A stretch of 58,299 nt of DNA from Acidobacteriota bacterium (GCA_028875575.1 JAPPDF010000095.1:1-58299), one strand, 5' to 3'; counted from the first letter of the stretch, positions 8,510 through 18,130 are shown. Translations and numbers: made by a program. Notes: generated by a model not told the origin, from the letters alone.

Positions 8510-9700
8510 TCAAGATTTTAATGGGGCCTGCAGCCCCACCTGACTCCCCCCGCCATTGGGCCGGGCGCGGCGGCGCGATTTCTCCGCCGTCAGGGCCTGA
8601 ATGACCCGGGAAGCGGCGGCGGTCAGAGGATAGCGACCGGCCTGGCTAAGCCAGATCCAGCGTGCGCCCGGGATCGAAAGAGTCGGTGGCAGCGGAGGGT
8701 TCAGCCGGGCCTCAAACACCGTCAGAGTAATTCTCCGATTGGTGACGGCGTGCTTGATGGTGGTCAATGCGGGACCCAACCGAACCTTCAAGTCGAGTTC
8801 ACCCTGTATCTGTCTCACCAGGGAGCCGGCGAAGTCGGATCGACCGAATTCTCCCCCGGGGAACTCCCATAGATCCTGGAGCAACCGCGAGCCGCATCGC
8901 CTGCGTATCAGGAATCGACCCCGATGCCGGATCACCGCCGCGGCCTGACGGCTCAAAATCATTTCCGACCGCCTGCCTTTTTCCGGCAGCCGTTCCTGCA
9001 TGCCCGATTTCAAGGCTTCGCAATGGGAGGACCACGGGCACAGCAGGCAGCGTGGGTTGCGGGGCAGACAAACCGTCGCCCCCAACTCCATCAGGGCCTG
9101 GTTGAAATCCCCTGGCCTGCAGGCGGAAAGCAATTGCTGTCCGGCGGCAGCCAGCACTTTCTGCAGCGGCGACTTTGCGGGGTCACCCCTCAGACAGAAC
9201 AGTCGGCTCAGCACCCGAACCACGTTGCCATCCAGGGCCGCCAGCGGCTGGTCGAAAGCAATGCTGAGGATGGCGGCAGCCGTGTAGCGCCCGATTCCGG
9301 GCAGCCCCAAGGCCTCCCGATAGCTCCCGGGAAACTGCCCTCCATGCTCCCTCACCAGGATCCGGGCGGCCTTTTGAAGATTCCTGGCGCGGGAGTAGTA
9401 ACCCAGCCCAGCCCAGTTTCGCAGCAGATCCTGGGGGTCGGCGCCGGCCAGATCCTCGAGTGTGGGGAAAGCCTTCATGAACCGCAAGAAATAGGGCACG
9501 ACGGTTTGAACCTGGGTCTGCTGGAGCATCACTTCAGAGACCCAGACGGGGTAGAAGTCGCGTGATTCACGCCAGGGAAGTTGGCGCCGGTGCTGCTGAT
9601 ACCAAGCGAGCAGCCCGGTCTGCAGGCGATGGATTTCGGCAGGAGGGAGATGGACCGCTTCGGCCGCGGCCGGCTTCGACATACCAGCAGGATCTTCCAT
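8510..9700 (-). CDS. mutY: A/G-specific adenine glycosylase MutY
   Basis: MutY removes adenine mispaired with 8-oxoguanine. The protein of about 396 residues has the early LPWR motif, the EVMLQQTQV segment with the catalytic Glu, the helix-hairpin-helix LPGIGRYTAAAI, the following LDGNVVRVLSR with the catalytic Asp, and the iron-sulfur loop with cysteines spaced C-x6-C-x2-C-x5-C (CLPRNPRCLLCPWSSHC). A C-terminal NUDIX-like domain for 8-oxoG recognition follows from about residue 230. The open frame runs to 9928, but the first 76 residues are not family-like; ATG at 9700 or 9682 is more likely. Confidence 0.93.
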   Translation of the reverse strand: MEDPAGMSKPAAAEAVHLPPAEIHRLQTGLLAWYQQHRRQLPWRESRDFYPVWVSEVMLQQTQVQTVVPYFLRFMKAFPTLEDLAGADPQDLLRNWAGLGYYSRARNLQKAARILVREHGGQFPGSYREALGLPGIGRYTAAAILSIAFDQPLAALDGNVVRVLSRLFCLRGDPAKSPLQKVLAAAGQQLLSACRPGDFNQALMELGATVCLPRNPRCLLCPWSSHCEALKSGMQERLPEKGRRSEMILSRQAAAVIRHRGRFLIRRRCGSRLLQDLWEFPGGEFGRSDFAGSLVRQIQGELDLKVRLGPALTTIKHAVTNRRITLTVFEARLNPPLPPTLSIPGARWIWLSQAGRYPLTAAASRVIQALTAEKSRRRARPNGGGSQVGLQAPLKS

Positions 9701-9874
9701 CGTTTCCCGGCTGTCAAGGCCTTCAACCACAAACCTGTCGGCCGGGATCGATTCAGGGCCGTGTCGCGCTGTCCCCAACGTAGGGGCGCCTGGCTGTTCC
9801 GGTTCCCACGGAAACGAAGTCAGCAAAACCGGCCAGCCCGGCAAGGTTCTTTGGCGGCAGAAGCAAACCTGATG

Positions 9875-9883
9875 TGGTATAGT
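9875..9883 (+). promoter_or_regulatory. Candidate extended -10 promoter for coiled-coil gene
   Basis: TGGTATAGT is an extended -10 element on the plus strand in the region of about 320 bases that separates mutY from the divergent coiled-coil gene. No clear -35 hexamer lies 17 bases upstream. The rest of this region (9701-10019) shows nothing else recognisable. Confidence 0.35.
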
Positions 9884-10019
9884 GTCTTCTGCTGGCCGTG
9901 ACTGGTGTTTATCGACTCTGGCTGTCACCGGCGTGGCCGCACCTTTCTCCCTCTTTGGATTGAATCGTTTCCACGGGTTGGGTGAGCCGAATCACCCCAT
10001 CCGGAAAGGGAGAAAGTGG

Positions 10020-10427
10020 ATGCCAGCCTCGTACAAACCTGAAACCAGCGCAATTCATCGGGCCCTGATCGACAGCGGCGCGGACCCCAAGCTGATTCAT
10101 CCCGCCATCGAGGAGATACGTCATTTGAGCGGGCAGAATGTCACGACTGCCATCGGAGCTCAACTCACCGAACTTCGGTCCGACGTGCAAGCTCAGATCA
10201 CCGAACTTCGGTCTGAGTTGCAAGCTCCGATCACCGAACTTCGGTCTGAAATGCAAGCTCAGATCAACGGGCTGCAAGCTCAAATCAACGGGCTCCGGGC
10301 GGAGATGAAGGCTCAAATCAACGGGCTCCGGGCGGAGGTGAACACCCTGAACAAGGTGATCTGGCCGCTCATCAGCTTGCTGTTCATTCCCATGCTGGCC
10401 CTGGCTTACAAGATACTCACGCAGTGA
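10020..10427 (+). CDS. Membrane-anchored coiled-coil protein with 11-residue repeats
   Basis: This 135-residue protein begins at an ATG preceded by GGAAAGGGAG. The N-terminal 45 residues include IHRALIDSGADPKLIHPAIEE. The centre is a run of near-identical repeats of the type AQITELRSELQ, mostly eleven residues each, giving a hendecad coiled coil. The C-terminus VIWPLISLLFIPMLALAYKIL is a single membrane helix. The layout resembles DUF1640/CCDC90-like proteins, but that is only a topological similarity. It probably forms a homo-oligomeric rod anchored in the inner membrane; function unknown. Confidence 0.7.
   Translation: MPASYKPETSAIHRALIDSGADPKLIHPAIEEIRHLSGQNVTTAIGAQLTELRSDVQAQITELRSELQAPITELRSEMQAQINGLQAQINGLRAEMKAQINGLRAEVNTLNKVIWPLISLLFIPMLALAYKILTQ
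10158..10343 (+). repeat. In-frame 33-bp tandem repeats
   Basis: Five 33-base units start at 10158, 10191, 10224, 10278 and 10311, and one 21-base unit starts at 10257. They encode the coiled-coil repeats. Adjacent units are nearly identical in DNA (for example ATCACCGAACTTCGGTC recurs), showing recent expansion by slippage or unequal exchange. Confidence 0.85.
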
Positions 10428-10586
10428 GCCGAGAGGATTGGGGCCGGGAGAAGAGGTTCCCTTCGATAGCAGCCGGCGTCCACATGCCGGCAGCACCTTC
10501 CACGGTTCCCTGACGGTCCAATCCTTCCAACCCTGACACGACATTTCCATGGACAGGCACCTGGAAAGTTGCTAGATAGATAGGCC

Positions 10587-11636
10587 ATGGGTGCCTCCAT
10601 TGCCGAAATCGCCCGTTATCTCCAATGTCCCTTCCACGGGGACGGCTCCCTGCAAATCCAGCGGATCTCCAACTGGGATGAAGCCGACCGGACCTCACTG
10701 ATCTACTGCGAGGGCTCGTCCAGGGCTGCCGGCCTGCCCGATCAACTGACGGCCGGCTGCATCATCACCACCGCGGACATCCGGAGGTCGGACTGGAACA
10801 CTATCGTTTCCGAACGCCCCAAGCTGGACTTTTCCAATGCGGCCCGCCTGCTTCATCCCCGCCCGGCCGGACGGGGATTGCGGGATCCCTCCGCAGTAGT
10901 ATCCCCCGAGGCCGTCGTTGGACAGCAGGTGGACCTGGGACCTCACGTGGTGGTGGGGGCCGGGGCCCGGGTGGGCGACCGGTGCATACTGCACGCGGGC
11001 GTGGTGGTGGGAGAACGTTGCCGAATCGGCAGCGACACCATAATCCATCCCCGGGTGGTTCTCTATCCCGGCACGGAGCTGGGTTGCCGGGTGACACTGC
11101 ACGCCGGTGTGGTGTTGGGGTCCGACGGATTCGGCTACGTGTTCGACGGAGCCTCCCATATCAAGTTTCCGCAAGCTGGTGGGATTGTGATCGAGGACGA
11201 CGTGGAAATCGGAGCCAATACCACCGTGGATCGCGGCTCGCTGGGCATGACCCGCATCGGCCGGGGAAGCAAGATCGACAACCTGGTCCAGATCGCCCAT
11301 AACACCCAGATCGGTTCGGCGGTGATCATTGCCTCTCAGACGGGCATATCCGGCAGCGCCGTCATCGAAGACCAGGTGGTCATCGCCGGCCAAGCCGGGT
11401 TCGGTGAGCACATTCGGGTCAAAAAGGGCGCCGTCATCGGCGGACAGGCGGGGGTTCTGCCCGGGAAGATTCTGCCGGGCAACCAGGTCTATTGGGGAAC
11501 GCCCGCCCGTCCCCTGAGGGAGTTCAAGCGTATTCTGGCTCTCCTTCCCCGTCTTCCCCAGATGCGTTCGGAGCTGGAGCGATTGAAGAAACGCCTCGAT
11601 CAGCTCCTGCGGGAAAACGAGAATTCCGGCAAGTGA
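10587..11636 (+). CDS. lpxD: UDP-3-O-(3-hydroxyacyl)glucosamine N-acyltransferase LpxD
   Basis: LpxD adds the second 3-hydroxyacyl chain during lipid A synthesis. The 349-residue protein has an N-terminal uridine-binding domain (to about residue 100), then many hexapeptide repeats of a left-handed beta-helix. The catalytic His sits in [12 protein letters not shown], and [11 protein letters not shown] is the family-specific segment. The C-terminal helices with a Leu/Arg-rich end bind acyl-ACP. Other lpx genes are not in the window. Its presence shows an LPS-type outer membrane. Confidence 0.95.
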   Translation: MGASIAEIARYLQCPFHGDGSLQIQRISNWDEADRTSLIYCEGSSRAAGLPDQLTAGCIITTADIRRSDWNTIVSERPKLDFSNAARLLHPRPAGRGLRDPSAVVSPEAVVGQQVDLGPHVVVGAGARVGDRCILHAGVVVGERCRIGSDTIIHPRVVLYPGTELGCRVTLHAGVVLGSDGFGYVFDGASHIKFPQAGGIVIEDDVEIGANTTVDRGSLGMTRIGRGSKIDNLVQIAHNTQIGSAVIIASQTGISGSAVIEDQVVIAGQAGFGEHIRVKKGAVIGGQAGVLPGKILPGNQVYWGTPARPLREFKRILALLPRLPQMRSELERLKKRLDQLLRENENSGK

Positions 11637-11686
11637 CGCCCCTCCGCGCCAGTGAGGAGATCCGTCCACCGGATCGAGGCAAATTC

Positions 11687-12040
11687 ATGGACGCTGTCCG
11701 GTTCTCGCAACTCGTGGATGAGGTCCTCGCGAGCTTGCCCCAATTTTTCAAGTCCCGTCTGGACAATCTTGCAGTCATCGTCCAGGACTACCCCGAGCCA
11801 GATTTGCAGCGGCAATTCCCCGGACGTCTTCTGGGACTGTTTCGCGGCGTTCCGAAGACCCGCCAATCCATCTTTGCCGGCGCCTCTTTTCCCCAGCAGG
11901 TCTATCTCTACCAGAAAAACATCGAAGCGGTCAGCTACGGCGAAGCCGACCTGCGGCGGCAGATCGAGAAGACCCTGAAACACGAAATCGGCCACTATTT
12001 CGGGCTTTCCGAGGAAGATCTGAGGGCGCTCGGCTACTGA
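11687..12040 (+). CDS. Zincin-like metallopeptidase family protein
   Basis: This 117-residue protein fits the small cytoplasmic zincin family (PF06262 type). The C-terminal KHEIGHYFGLSEEDL contains HExxHxxG followed by an acidic residue, and YLYQKNIE precedes it. The family has no firmly assigned substrate. The start at 11687 gives the usual family length; an open frame extends upstream into the lpxD 3' end but is not family-like. It follows lpxD by 50 bases, probably in one transcript. Confidence 0.82.
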   Translation: MDAVRFSQLVDEVLASLPQFFKSRLDNLAVIVQDYPEPDLQRQFPGRLLGLFRGVPKTRQSIFAGASFPQQVYLYQKNIEAVSYGEADLRRQIEKTLKHEIGHYFGLSEEDLRALGY

Positions 12041-12075
12041 GCGACACATTCCCGCGGCCGCTGGCAGCGAACGAC

Positions 12076-12768
12076 ATGCCATTTCAGTCCTGGTTCCACC
12101 TGGAGAGAATCCCTGAGCCGGAAGTCATGGACGACCGGGATGGAGTCGAGGCTTACACGGCTTCGGCCGCTCAAGCCTATCTGGAACGGATTGACCGGAC
12201 CTTCGTCGACCACGCAATGAGGCTGGGGGTTGCCGCGGGCAGTGCCCTGGATATCGGCACGGGACCGGGGCTCATCCCCATTATGCTGGCCGCGAGAAGC
12301 CCCGGGCTGCGCCTCACCGGCGTGGACCTTTCCGAACCCATGCTGCAGAAGGCACGCAATGCCGCCGTGGAAGCCAGAGTGGCCGACCGGCTCGACTTCC
12401 GGCTGGGCGACGCCAAGTCATTGCCCTTTTCCGAGGGGAGCTTCGACCTGGTCCTCTGCAATTCCCTGCTTCACCACCTGCCCGACCCCCTGGCGCTATT
12501 CAATGAAATCTCCCGGGTGGCCAAACCCGGGTGCGCCATCCTGCTGCGAGATCTGAGAAGACCGTCCCGCCTCGAATTCCTCCTCCATGCCGGTTGGTTC
12601 GGGCGCCACTATTCAGGGGTGATGAGGCAGCTCTACCGGGATTCCCTACGCGCCGCCTACACCCGAACCGAACTTGAAGATCTGCTGCACCGCTCAAGGT
12701 TGGCCGGCGCAAGGGTGTTCCGGTCGGGCCGAACCCACATCGGTTTCGAGCGAGCCGCCTCGACTTGA
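12076..12768 (+). CDS. Class I SAM-dependent methyltransferase
   Basis: This 230-residue protein has the Methyltransf_11/25 pattern: motif I ALDIGTGPGLIPIML near residue 56, the acidic loop GVDLSEPML, motif LGDAKSLPFSEGSFDLV and LHHLPDP. These place SAM binding in the first 150 residues; the C-terminal part presumably recognises the acceptor, which is unknown. It lies 36 bases after the zincin gene on the same strand, so the run lpxD-zincin-methyltransferase may be one operon. Confidence 0.85.
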   Translation: MPFQSWFHLERIPEPEVMDDRDGVEAYTASAAQAYLERIDRTFVDHAMRLGVAAGSALDIGTGPGLIPIMLAARSPGLRLTGVDLSEPMLQKARNAAVEARVADRLDFRLGDAKSLPFSEGSFDLVLCNSLLHHLPDPLALFNEISRVAKPGCAILLRDLRRPSRLEFLLHAGWFGRHYSGVMRQLYRDSLRAAYTRTELEDLLHRSRLAGARVFRSGRTHIGFERAAST

Positions 12769-12895
12769 CCGCCAGCCTTCACCCAATGGACCCCTCACCG
12801 GATCAGCCTTCGCCATTCGGCTCGGCTTCTCCGACTCCCCCTCAAAGGGGAAGTGATAATTGAGGCCAGCACACGGCTCCTTGCCCAATTCCCTG

Positions 12896-12929
12896 GCACG
12901 ATGTAAACCATGTTTACGGTTTATCGTGC
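12896..12929. terminator. Hairpin between convergent genes
   Basis: GCACGATGTAAACC pairs with GGTTTATCGTGC with one bulged base. Inside it the sequence GTAAAC-CAT-GTTTAC (12903-12917) is a second, competing palindrome. It lies between the convergent methyltransferase and dipeptidase genes. It has no long T-run, so it is a possible bidirectional terminator or a protein-binding site. Confidence 0.45.
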
Positions 12930-12996
12930 AGACCATGAATGGATTGCACAGGGCCAGGGAAGATCGATTCCATTGGTGTGTGTTGCCTGGAGGCAT

Positions 12997-14106
12997 TCAC
13001 GAATCCGGCAGCCAACGGCGAAAGTGCCGGAGCCAGTTGGCGTGGAAGATGTTGTCCAGGTCGGCTTCGGAATATCCACGTTCCAGCAGAATGGGCTCCA
13101 GCTTTTGCAGATCGGCGATGGTGTGAAAATCGGAAGGCATGTGGTTGAGTCCTCCCACGTCGCTTCCGATGGCGGAGTGGAGACTGTTTCCCGCCAACTG
13201 GCAGACATGGTCGATGTGGTCGGCAACAGCCGCCAGGGTGACATTCTCCGGCGAAGACTTGCCGTGAACCCAACCGGGAACCAGCATCCAGGCGTCCAGA
13301 ACCGAGCCGATCACCGCAGAACGGTCCAACAGCAGGCGGATCTGCCGATCGGAAAGCTGCCGGTCCCCGGGCACCAGAGCCCGGCAATTGTTGTGGCTGG
13401 CGATCACCGGTCCGGGGAAATGGTCCAGGGCGTTGTAGAAACTCTCCTCCGCCAGGTGGGAAACGTCCAGGGTCATTCCGACTTCGGCCAGTCGGGACAG
13501 TAGTTGCCGGCCTCGCGGGGTGAGGGGCCCCTCGACGCCGGTGCCCGCCGCGTACTGGCCGTAGCCGAAGTGTGTAAGCGAGACGCTGCGCAGGCCCTCC
13601 TCCCACCACGCCTCCAACTGATCCGGTCCCAGGATGGGATCGGCACATTCCATGGAGACAATGATCCCCACCGGAAGGTCGGCATTCGGGTCCCGCTCCC
13701 ATCGCTCCCACTGCCGGTCCAGATCCTTCTCAGTGCGTATCAGTGCGGCCTGTCCCGTCTCTTCCAGCACCCGGTAGTAGGCCAACTGGCCCTGGGCGTT
13801 GGCGTAGGCCATGGCCTGGGTGCCGAAGTCCAGATCGAGGCGGCTGACCGGCTGGGTCTTGCGATTTACGCGGGCCGCCAGGGATGACTGGCAAACCGCT
13901 ATCCTTCCCCGTCTCATATCCGGCAGGCTGACGGCGCCCCGGCCCCGTTCCAACGCATCGTTCATTCCCCGCTCGCGCCGGTTGCTGACCGCCGCGGGCT
14001 CGGTCATGTCCCGGTTGTGGGCCAAGGCGAACAGGGCCAGATCCAGGTGCCCGTCAAAGATCGATCTCACTGGGGAACTCCTCTCCAGGATCCGGAGCTC
14101 AACCAT
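12997..14106 (-). CDS. Membrane dipeptidase (peptidase M19)
   Basis: This 369-residue protein belongs to the renal-dipeptidase family of binuclear zinc enzymes that hydrolyse dipeptides, often with a D-residue. Visible metal-ligand motifs are FDGHLDLALF (His-x-Asp), the Glu of VSMECADPI, the His of LDVSHLAEES, the His of VIASHNNCRAL, and the Asp of AIGSDVGGL. No convincing signal peptide is present at the chosen start, so it may be cytoplasmic unless translation starts elsewhere. It is monocistronic by spacing. Confidence 0.9.
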   Translation of the reverse strand: MVELRILERSSPVRSIFDGHLDLALFALAHNRDMTEPAAVSNRRERGMNDALERGRGAVSLPDMRRGRIAVCQSSLAARVNRKTQPVSRLDLDFGTQAMAYANAQGQLAYYRVLEETGQAALIRTEKDLDRQWERWERDPNADLPVGIIVSMECADPILGPDQLEAWWEEGLRSVSLTHFGYGQYAAGTGVEGPLTPRGRQLLSRLAEVGMTLDVSHLAEESFYNALDHFPGPVIASHNNCRALVPGDRQLSDRQIRLLLDRSAVIGSVLDAWMLVPGWVHGKSSPENVTLAAVADHIDHVCQLAGNSLHSAIGSDVGGLNHMPSDFHTIADLQKLEPILLERGYSEADLDNIFHANWLRHFRRWLPDS

Positions 14107-14284
14107 TGCAATGCGTGTGGATCCGCCGATCGGGCATGCGACCGGTGGGTCCCCGGCTCATGTCGGCAAGGGAGCGGCCGGATATTGGTACGATAGGCTG
14201 CGTCGACGGCAGCCCGGGTGATTCAGGGGAATAGTGTGGGATTCGAGTGAGGACAATCCGGCGACCGAGCGCCCGGCCAAGGGG

Positions 14285-15769
14285 CTACTCGGCCTTTCGC
14301 GATTCCTGCTGGAGTTCCTCGGGAAAGCTTTCGCCGAGCGCCTGTCCGGTCGCCTGGGAATCCGAGGCGTTCTCCAGGTATTCCTGAATGTCAGTCCTGG
14401 CTTCCTCGTCGCTGACTGCTTTGGCGCTGAGTGAAATCCGGCGGTTGTCGAGGTCCATGCCCAGCATCTTCACCACGATTTCTTCCCCGGGCTGGTAGTT
14501 GGACACGGAGGCCCGCCCGGGTGTTTCGGGAAGCTCGGAAACGTGCACCAGGCCTTCAACTCCCTCGGCCACTTCCACAAACAATCCGAAGTCGGCCGTA
14601 CGGGTCACAATGCCCTGGAGAACAGCATCCACGTCAGTGCTGCGGGCAAAAGCCTCCCAGGGATGCTCGGTTACCTGCTTCAGGCTCATGGACATCTTCC
14701 GATTTGAAGGGTCCAGCTTGGTCACCACGGCGTCGATGACGTCGTTGACCTTCAGAACCTGGTCGGCGTGGGACAACCGGCGGGTCCAGGAAATCTCGGA
14801 GATCGGCAGCAACCCCTGGATCCCCGTTTCGAGCTCGACGAATGCGCCAAAGTGCTCCAGTTTCTTCACGGTTCCGGTAATGATGGTGCCTTCCGGGAAG
14901 AGTGCAGCAGCATCGCGCCAGGGGTCGTCCTCGGGTTTGCGGAAGCCCAGCGAGATCCGGCACCTCTCCTGATCGTATTTGAGAACCGCTACTTCGATGT
15001 GGTCTCCGACCTTGAAGAGTTGGGAAGGATGCTTGATTCGCCTCCAGGACATCTCGGAGATATGAAGCAGCCCTTCGACGCCGCCGATGTCCACGAAGGC
15101 TCCGTAATCCAGGATTCTTCGAATGATGCCCGGCAGACGCTGGCCGACGGCCAGGGTAGCCAGGGTCTCCTTCCGCTTCTTGGCCCTGGCTTCGTTGAGC
15201 AGTGCCCGCCGCGACAGGATCAGCTTGCCGTTGGGCAGGTCATGCTGCATGACCTTGAGGGTCAGCGTCTGTCCCAGGTAGGGCTTGAGATCCTCGACAT
15301 AGGACTCGTCGACCTGGGATGCCGGAATAAAGCCGCGCATCCCCACGTCCGCCAACAATCCACCCTTGACGACCTCCACAACCCTGCCTTCCAGGTTCTT
15401 GCCGCTGTCGATGGATTCCTGCAAGGCCGCCAGTTGCTTGGCCCTCAGCGCCTTTCTGTAGGAAACCCTGAGCTGGATGTCGGAATCGGCCGAACCCTCC
15501 AGCATGACGGATATGGAATCGCCCATTCCGAACAGCAATTTCCCATCGGGTCCCTTGATCTCATCCTTCATCAGGGTGGCTTCGGACCGGCCGCCCGCGT
15601 CCACCAGTAGTTCGTTGTCGTAGATCCCTACGATCTTGCCTTCGACCACCTGTCCCGGTTTCAGCGGCGGGCGGGATTGTTCGTATTTGGCAAGCAGCGT
15701 GGCGAAATCTTCCTCTTCTTCCTCGTCCACGACTTCGCTACCGGCATCCACTTGATCTTTGTCTTCCAT
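14285..15769 (-). CDS. rpsA: 30S ribosomal protein S1
   Basis: S1 binds mRNA at the ribosomal platform. The 494-residue protein has an acidic N-terminus, then five S1/OB-fold repeats at about residues 39-105, 125-190, 208-280, 295-365 and 380-450, for example ILDYGAFVDIGGVEGLLHISEM and TADFGLFVEVAEGVEGLVHVSEL within their respective repeats. E. coli S1 has six; five is within the range seen in other phyla. The gene stands alone with a strong upstream -10 element. Confidence 0.93.
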   Translation of the reverse strand: MEDKDQVDAGSEVVDEEEEEDFATLLAKYEQSRPPLKPGQVVEGKIVGIYDNELLVDAGGRSEATLMKDEIKGPDGKLLFGMGDSISVMLEGSADSDIQLRVSYRKALRAKQLAALQESIDSGKNLEGRVVEVVKGGLLADVGMRGFIPASQVDESYVEDLKPYLGQTLTLKVMQHDLPNGKLILSRRALLNEARAKKRKETLATLAVGQRLPGIIRRILDYGAFVDIGGVEGLLHISEMSWRRIKHPSQLFKVGDHIEVAVLKYDQERCRISLGFRKPEDDPWRDAAALFPEGTIITGTVKKLEHFGAFVELETGIQGLLPISEISWTRRLSHADQVLKVNDVIDAVVTKLDPSNRKMSMSLKQVTEHPWEAFARSTDVDAVLQGIVTRTADFGLFVEVAEGVEGLVHVSELPETPGRASVSNYQPGEEIVVKMLGMDLDNRRISLSAKAVSDEEARTDIQEYLENASDSQATGQALGESFPEELQQESRKAE

Positions 15770-15805
15770 TAATCAAACTCCGACAGATTGAAAATTTGGA
15801 TGGGG

Positions 15806-15814
15806 ATTATAGCA
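15806..15814 (-). promoter_or_regulatory. rpsA extended -10 promoter element
   Basis: Read on the minus strand this is TGCTATAAT, a perfect extended -10, about 36 bases upstream of the rpsA ATG. A -35 hexamer is not obvious, as is common with extended -10 promoters. Confidence 0.6.
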
Positions 15815-16014
15815 AATGCGCGGTGCATTACCAGCGCAATCGGATCAGGAACATCCCCTACGGCGAGGGCTTACCGGATTCCCCAATCAGAACCCTTGCA
15901 TTGAGATCGCTGATAGCGGCGAGGGATACAGGAACGAGGTGGGACCAGGGTGAGGATTGGGGGAGCAGGTCTTGACAGGCTTTTCGGACACACCCCCCCG
16001 GAAGGATTCAACGA

Positions 16015-16644
16015 CTACCCCGCCACATGCTTCTTGTATCGGCTCTCGATCCTTTCCCAATTGAGGTTGGCGATGAAATTGTCGATGTACTTGACACGAC
16101 CGGGTCCGTCCTTGTGGTAGTAGGCGTGCTCGAACACGTCACAGGAAATCAAGGGGATTCCTCCCCAGATGGCCCCGTATTGATGCTCGTCGACCAGGAC
16201 GTTGATCAGCCGCTGCGAATAGAGGGCATCGTAGACCAGCAATCCCCAACCGCTGAGCTTTGCGGCAAAGGCCGCCGCTTTGAAATCGGCCTTCCAGTTG
16301 TCTACCGAACCGAACTCGGCGGTCAGCGCCTTGGAGAGTTCGGGAGCCTTGGAGGCGTCGCCGTCGCCACCCATGACTTCCCAGTACACATCATGGAGCA
16401 GGGCTCCCGCGTGGTTCCAGGTAAAACGGCGCTTCAACTCTCCAACCTGGCTGTAGTTGCCGTTTGCCTTGGCCCGGTCCGCCGTCTCCAACTCCTTCTC
16501 GATGTTGTTCAGGAAAGTGACATAGCCCTTGTGATGGGTGTTGTAGTGCCAGTCGCTCGTTTCGGCTGAGACCACATCCTTCAACAGATCTTTGGCTTCC
16601 TCATCGGAATAAGGCCTCGGATTGAACTTCCATTCGTAAACCAT
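16015..16644 (-). CDS. sodB: Iron/manganese superoxide dismutase
   Basis: This 209-residue enzyme dismutates superoxide to peroxide and oxygen. The metal ligands can be aligned: the His of SDWHYNTHHKGYV, the His of LHDVYWEV, and the Asp and His of CDVFEHAYYHKDG. Family residues near the metal such as SGWGLLVYD are somewhat divergent, so iron or manganese cannot be decided. No signal peptide is present, so it is cytoplasmic. An AGGAGGAGAT ribosome binding site and a good sigma70-type promoter lie upstream. Confidence 0.9.
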   Translation of the reverse strand: MVYEWKFNPRPYSDEEAKDLLKDVVSAETSDWHYNTHHKGYVTFLNNIEKELETADRAKANGNYSQVGELKRRFTWNHAGALLHDVYWEVMGGDGDASKAPELSKALTAEFGSVDNWKADFKAAAFAAKLSGWGLLVYDALYSQRLINVLVDEHQYGAIWGGIPLISCDVFEHAYYHKDGPGRVKYIDNFIANLNWERIESRYKKHVAG

Positions 16645-16746
16645 ACGGATCTCCTCCTTGGGATAGGCAACCAGGGTGATGCGCAGACGGTCCCTTTCAA
16701 GAGCCGGGCAATGGGCGCCGGCGATTCTGCTCGAAATCGTCCGGTA

Positions 16747-16775
16747 ATCATAATGAGATCGGAATCGTGCGTCAA
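16747..16775 (-). promoter_or_regulatory. sodB sigma70-type promoter
   Basis: On the minus strand TTGACG (16770-16775) and TATGAT (16747-16752) are separated by exactly 17 bases, about 100 bases upstream of the sodB start. This is the best -35/-10 pair seen in the window. Confidence 0.6.
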
Positions 16776-16800
16776 CCGTAGCCAGGTCGGTTACCGACCT

Positions 16801-17799
16801 TCAGTAAGACCAGCGAAGCAGCGCCGTGCCGACCGTGAATCCCGCACCCACCGAGGCCAGCAGGACCACATCCCCCTTGACCAGCCGGTTGTCGGAAAGG
16901 GCGTCCCTGATAGCCAGGGGAATGGTGGCCGCGGTGGTGTTTCCGTACTTGTGGAGGTTCAGAATCACCTGATCCTCACGCAATCCGAGCCGCTCCGCCG
17001 TTCCCCGAATAATCCGGGCGTTGGCTTGATGCGGAATGAGAAGTCGGAGATCGTCGGGCGAAAGATGGTTTCGTTCCAGCACGATCCTGCTGGCTTCCTC
17101 CATCTTTCGAGTGGCGAACTTGAAGACCGGCTGGCCCTCCTGCTTGACGAAGTGCAAGCGCTGCTTAACGGTCTCGCAACTGGGGGGCATCAAGCTCCCT
17201 CCGGCCGGCATGCACAGACTGGGTCCGCCCGATCCGTCGATCTCATGGTGGGCATCGATGAAGGAATTCTCCTCCTGGACCGCCGGCTCCAGCAGGACCG
17301 CGCCGGCTCCATCGCCGAAGAGCACACAGGTGTTGCGATCCTGGTAGTCAATGATGCGGGACATGGAATCGGCGCCGACCACCACCACCCGGCGGTGCAT
17401 TCCGGAAGCGACAAAGGCCACCCCGGCAGAGACCGCATAGACGAAACCACAGCAAGCCGCCGAGAGATCGAACCCCCAGGTCCGTGAAATCCCGAGCTTG
17501 TCCTGCACCAGGCAGGCAGTAGCCGGAAAGTACATGTCCGGAGTCACGGTGGCGACGATCAACACTTCGATCTCCTGGGGCTCCATCCCCGTGGAACGGC
17601 AAAGGTCCTTGATTGCCTCCACGGCCATGTCGGAAGTGGCCTTGCCGGGGTCAAGAATGTGGCGGGTGGCAATGCCGGTCCTTTGGAGAATCCACTCGTC
17701 CGAGGTGTCCACCATCTTTTCTAGATCCTGGTTGGTGAGGAGCCGCTCGGGCACATGACAGCCGACACCGCTGATCTGGACGGGACAGGCAGATCTCAT
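16801..17799 (-). CDS. fabH: 3-oxoacyl-ACP synthase III FabH
   Basis: FabH condenses an acyl-CoA with malonyl-ACP to start fatty acid synthesis. The 332-residue protein has the catalytic Cys in DLSAACCGFVYAV, the His in LLIPHQANARII, and the Asn in YGNTTAATIPLA. The ATG at 17799 is preferred because CAGGAG lies just upstream; an ATG at 17835 adds twelve unrelated residues. No other fab genes are nearby. The substrate preference (straight or branched starter) cannot be told from sequence. Confidence 0.95.
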   Translation of the reverse strand: MRSACPVQISGVGCHVPERLLTNQDLEKMVDTSDEWILQRTGIATRHILDPGKATSDMAVEAIKDLCRSTGMEPQEIEVLIVATVTPDMYFPATACLVQDKLGISRTWGFDLSAACCGFVYAVSAGVAFVASGMHRRVVVVGADSMSRIIDYQDRNTCVLFGDGAGAVLLEPAVQEENSFIDAHHEIDGSGGPSLCMPAGGSLMPPSCETVKQRLHFVKQEGQPVFKFATRKMEEASRIVLERNHLSPDDLRLLIPHQANARIIRGTAERLGLREDQVILNLHKYGNTTAATIPLAIRDALSDNRLVKGDVVLLASVGAGFTVGTALLRWSY

Positions 17800-18130
17800 C
17801 GACAGGAACTCCTGTGGGCACGGAGAAGGGTGCATCCGGCAACGGGGCCTTCCAACGCTACCGGGGACGGACGTGGCCGCCTATCTTAGGGCAAGCCACT
17901 CCAAATGTAAATGATGCGGAGGGTTGGGGTGTCCCCTGTGGACGCCCAGCAACAGGAAGGTTGGGACGACCGTGCACCACCTGACAACCACAAGGATTGC
18001 CCCTGAGGCAGGGAACGCGGAGCGGAATGGACCTGAATCGATTCCGGCCGGCATTGACAGAGGCCGAAGGGGTGTGTTACCTCTGGCAGGCTGGTTGATT
18101 CTTGAAATCCGAAGGCGGTCGAGACCGGGA

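Noticed and set aside
8508-8513. TTGACA on the minus strand as -35 of a trxA promoter
   Set aside because: No acceptable -10 hexamer lies 16-18 bases downstream, and the site overlaps the mutY stop codon.
10158-10343. 33-bp repeats considered as a CRISPR array
   Set aside because: Units are contiguous without spacers, in frame, and encode a coiled coil.
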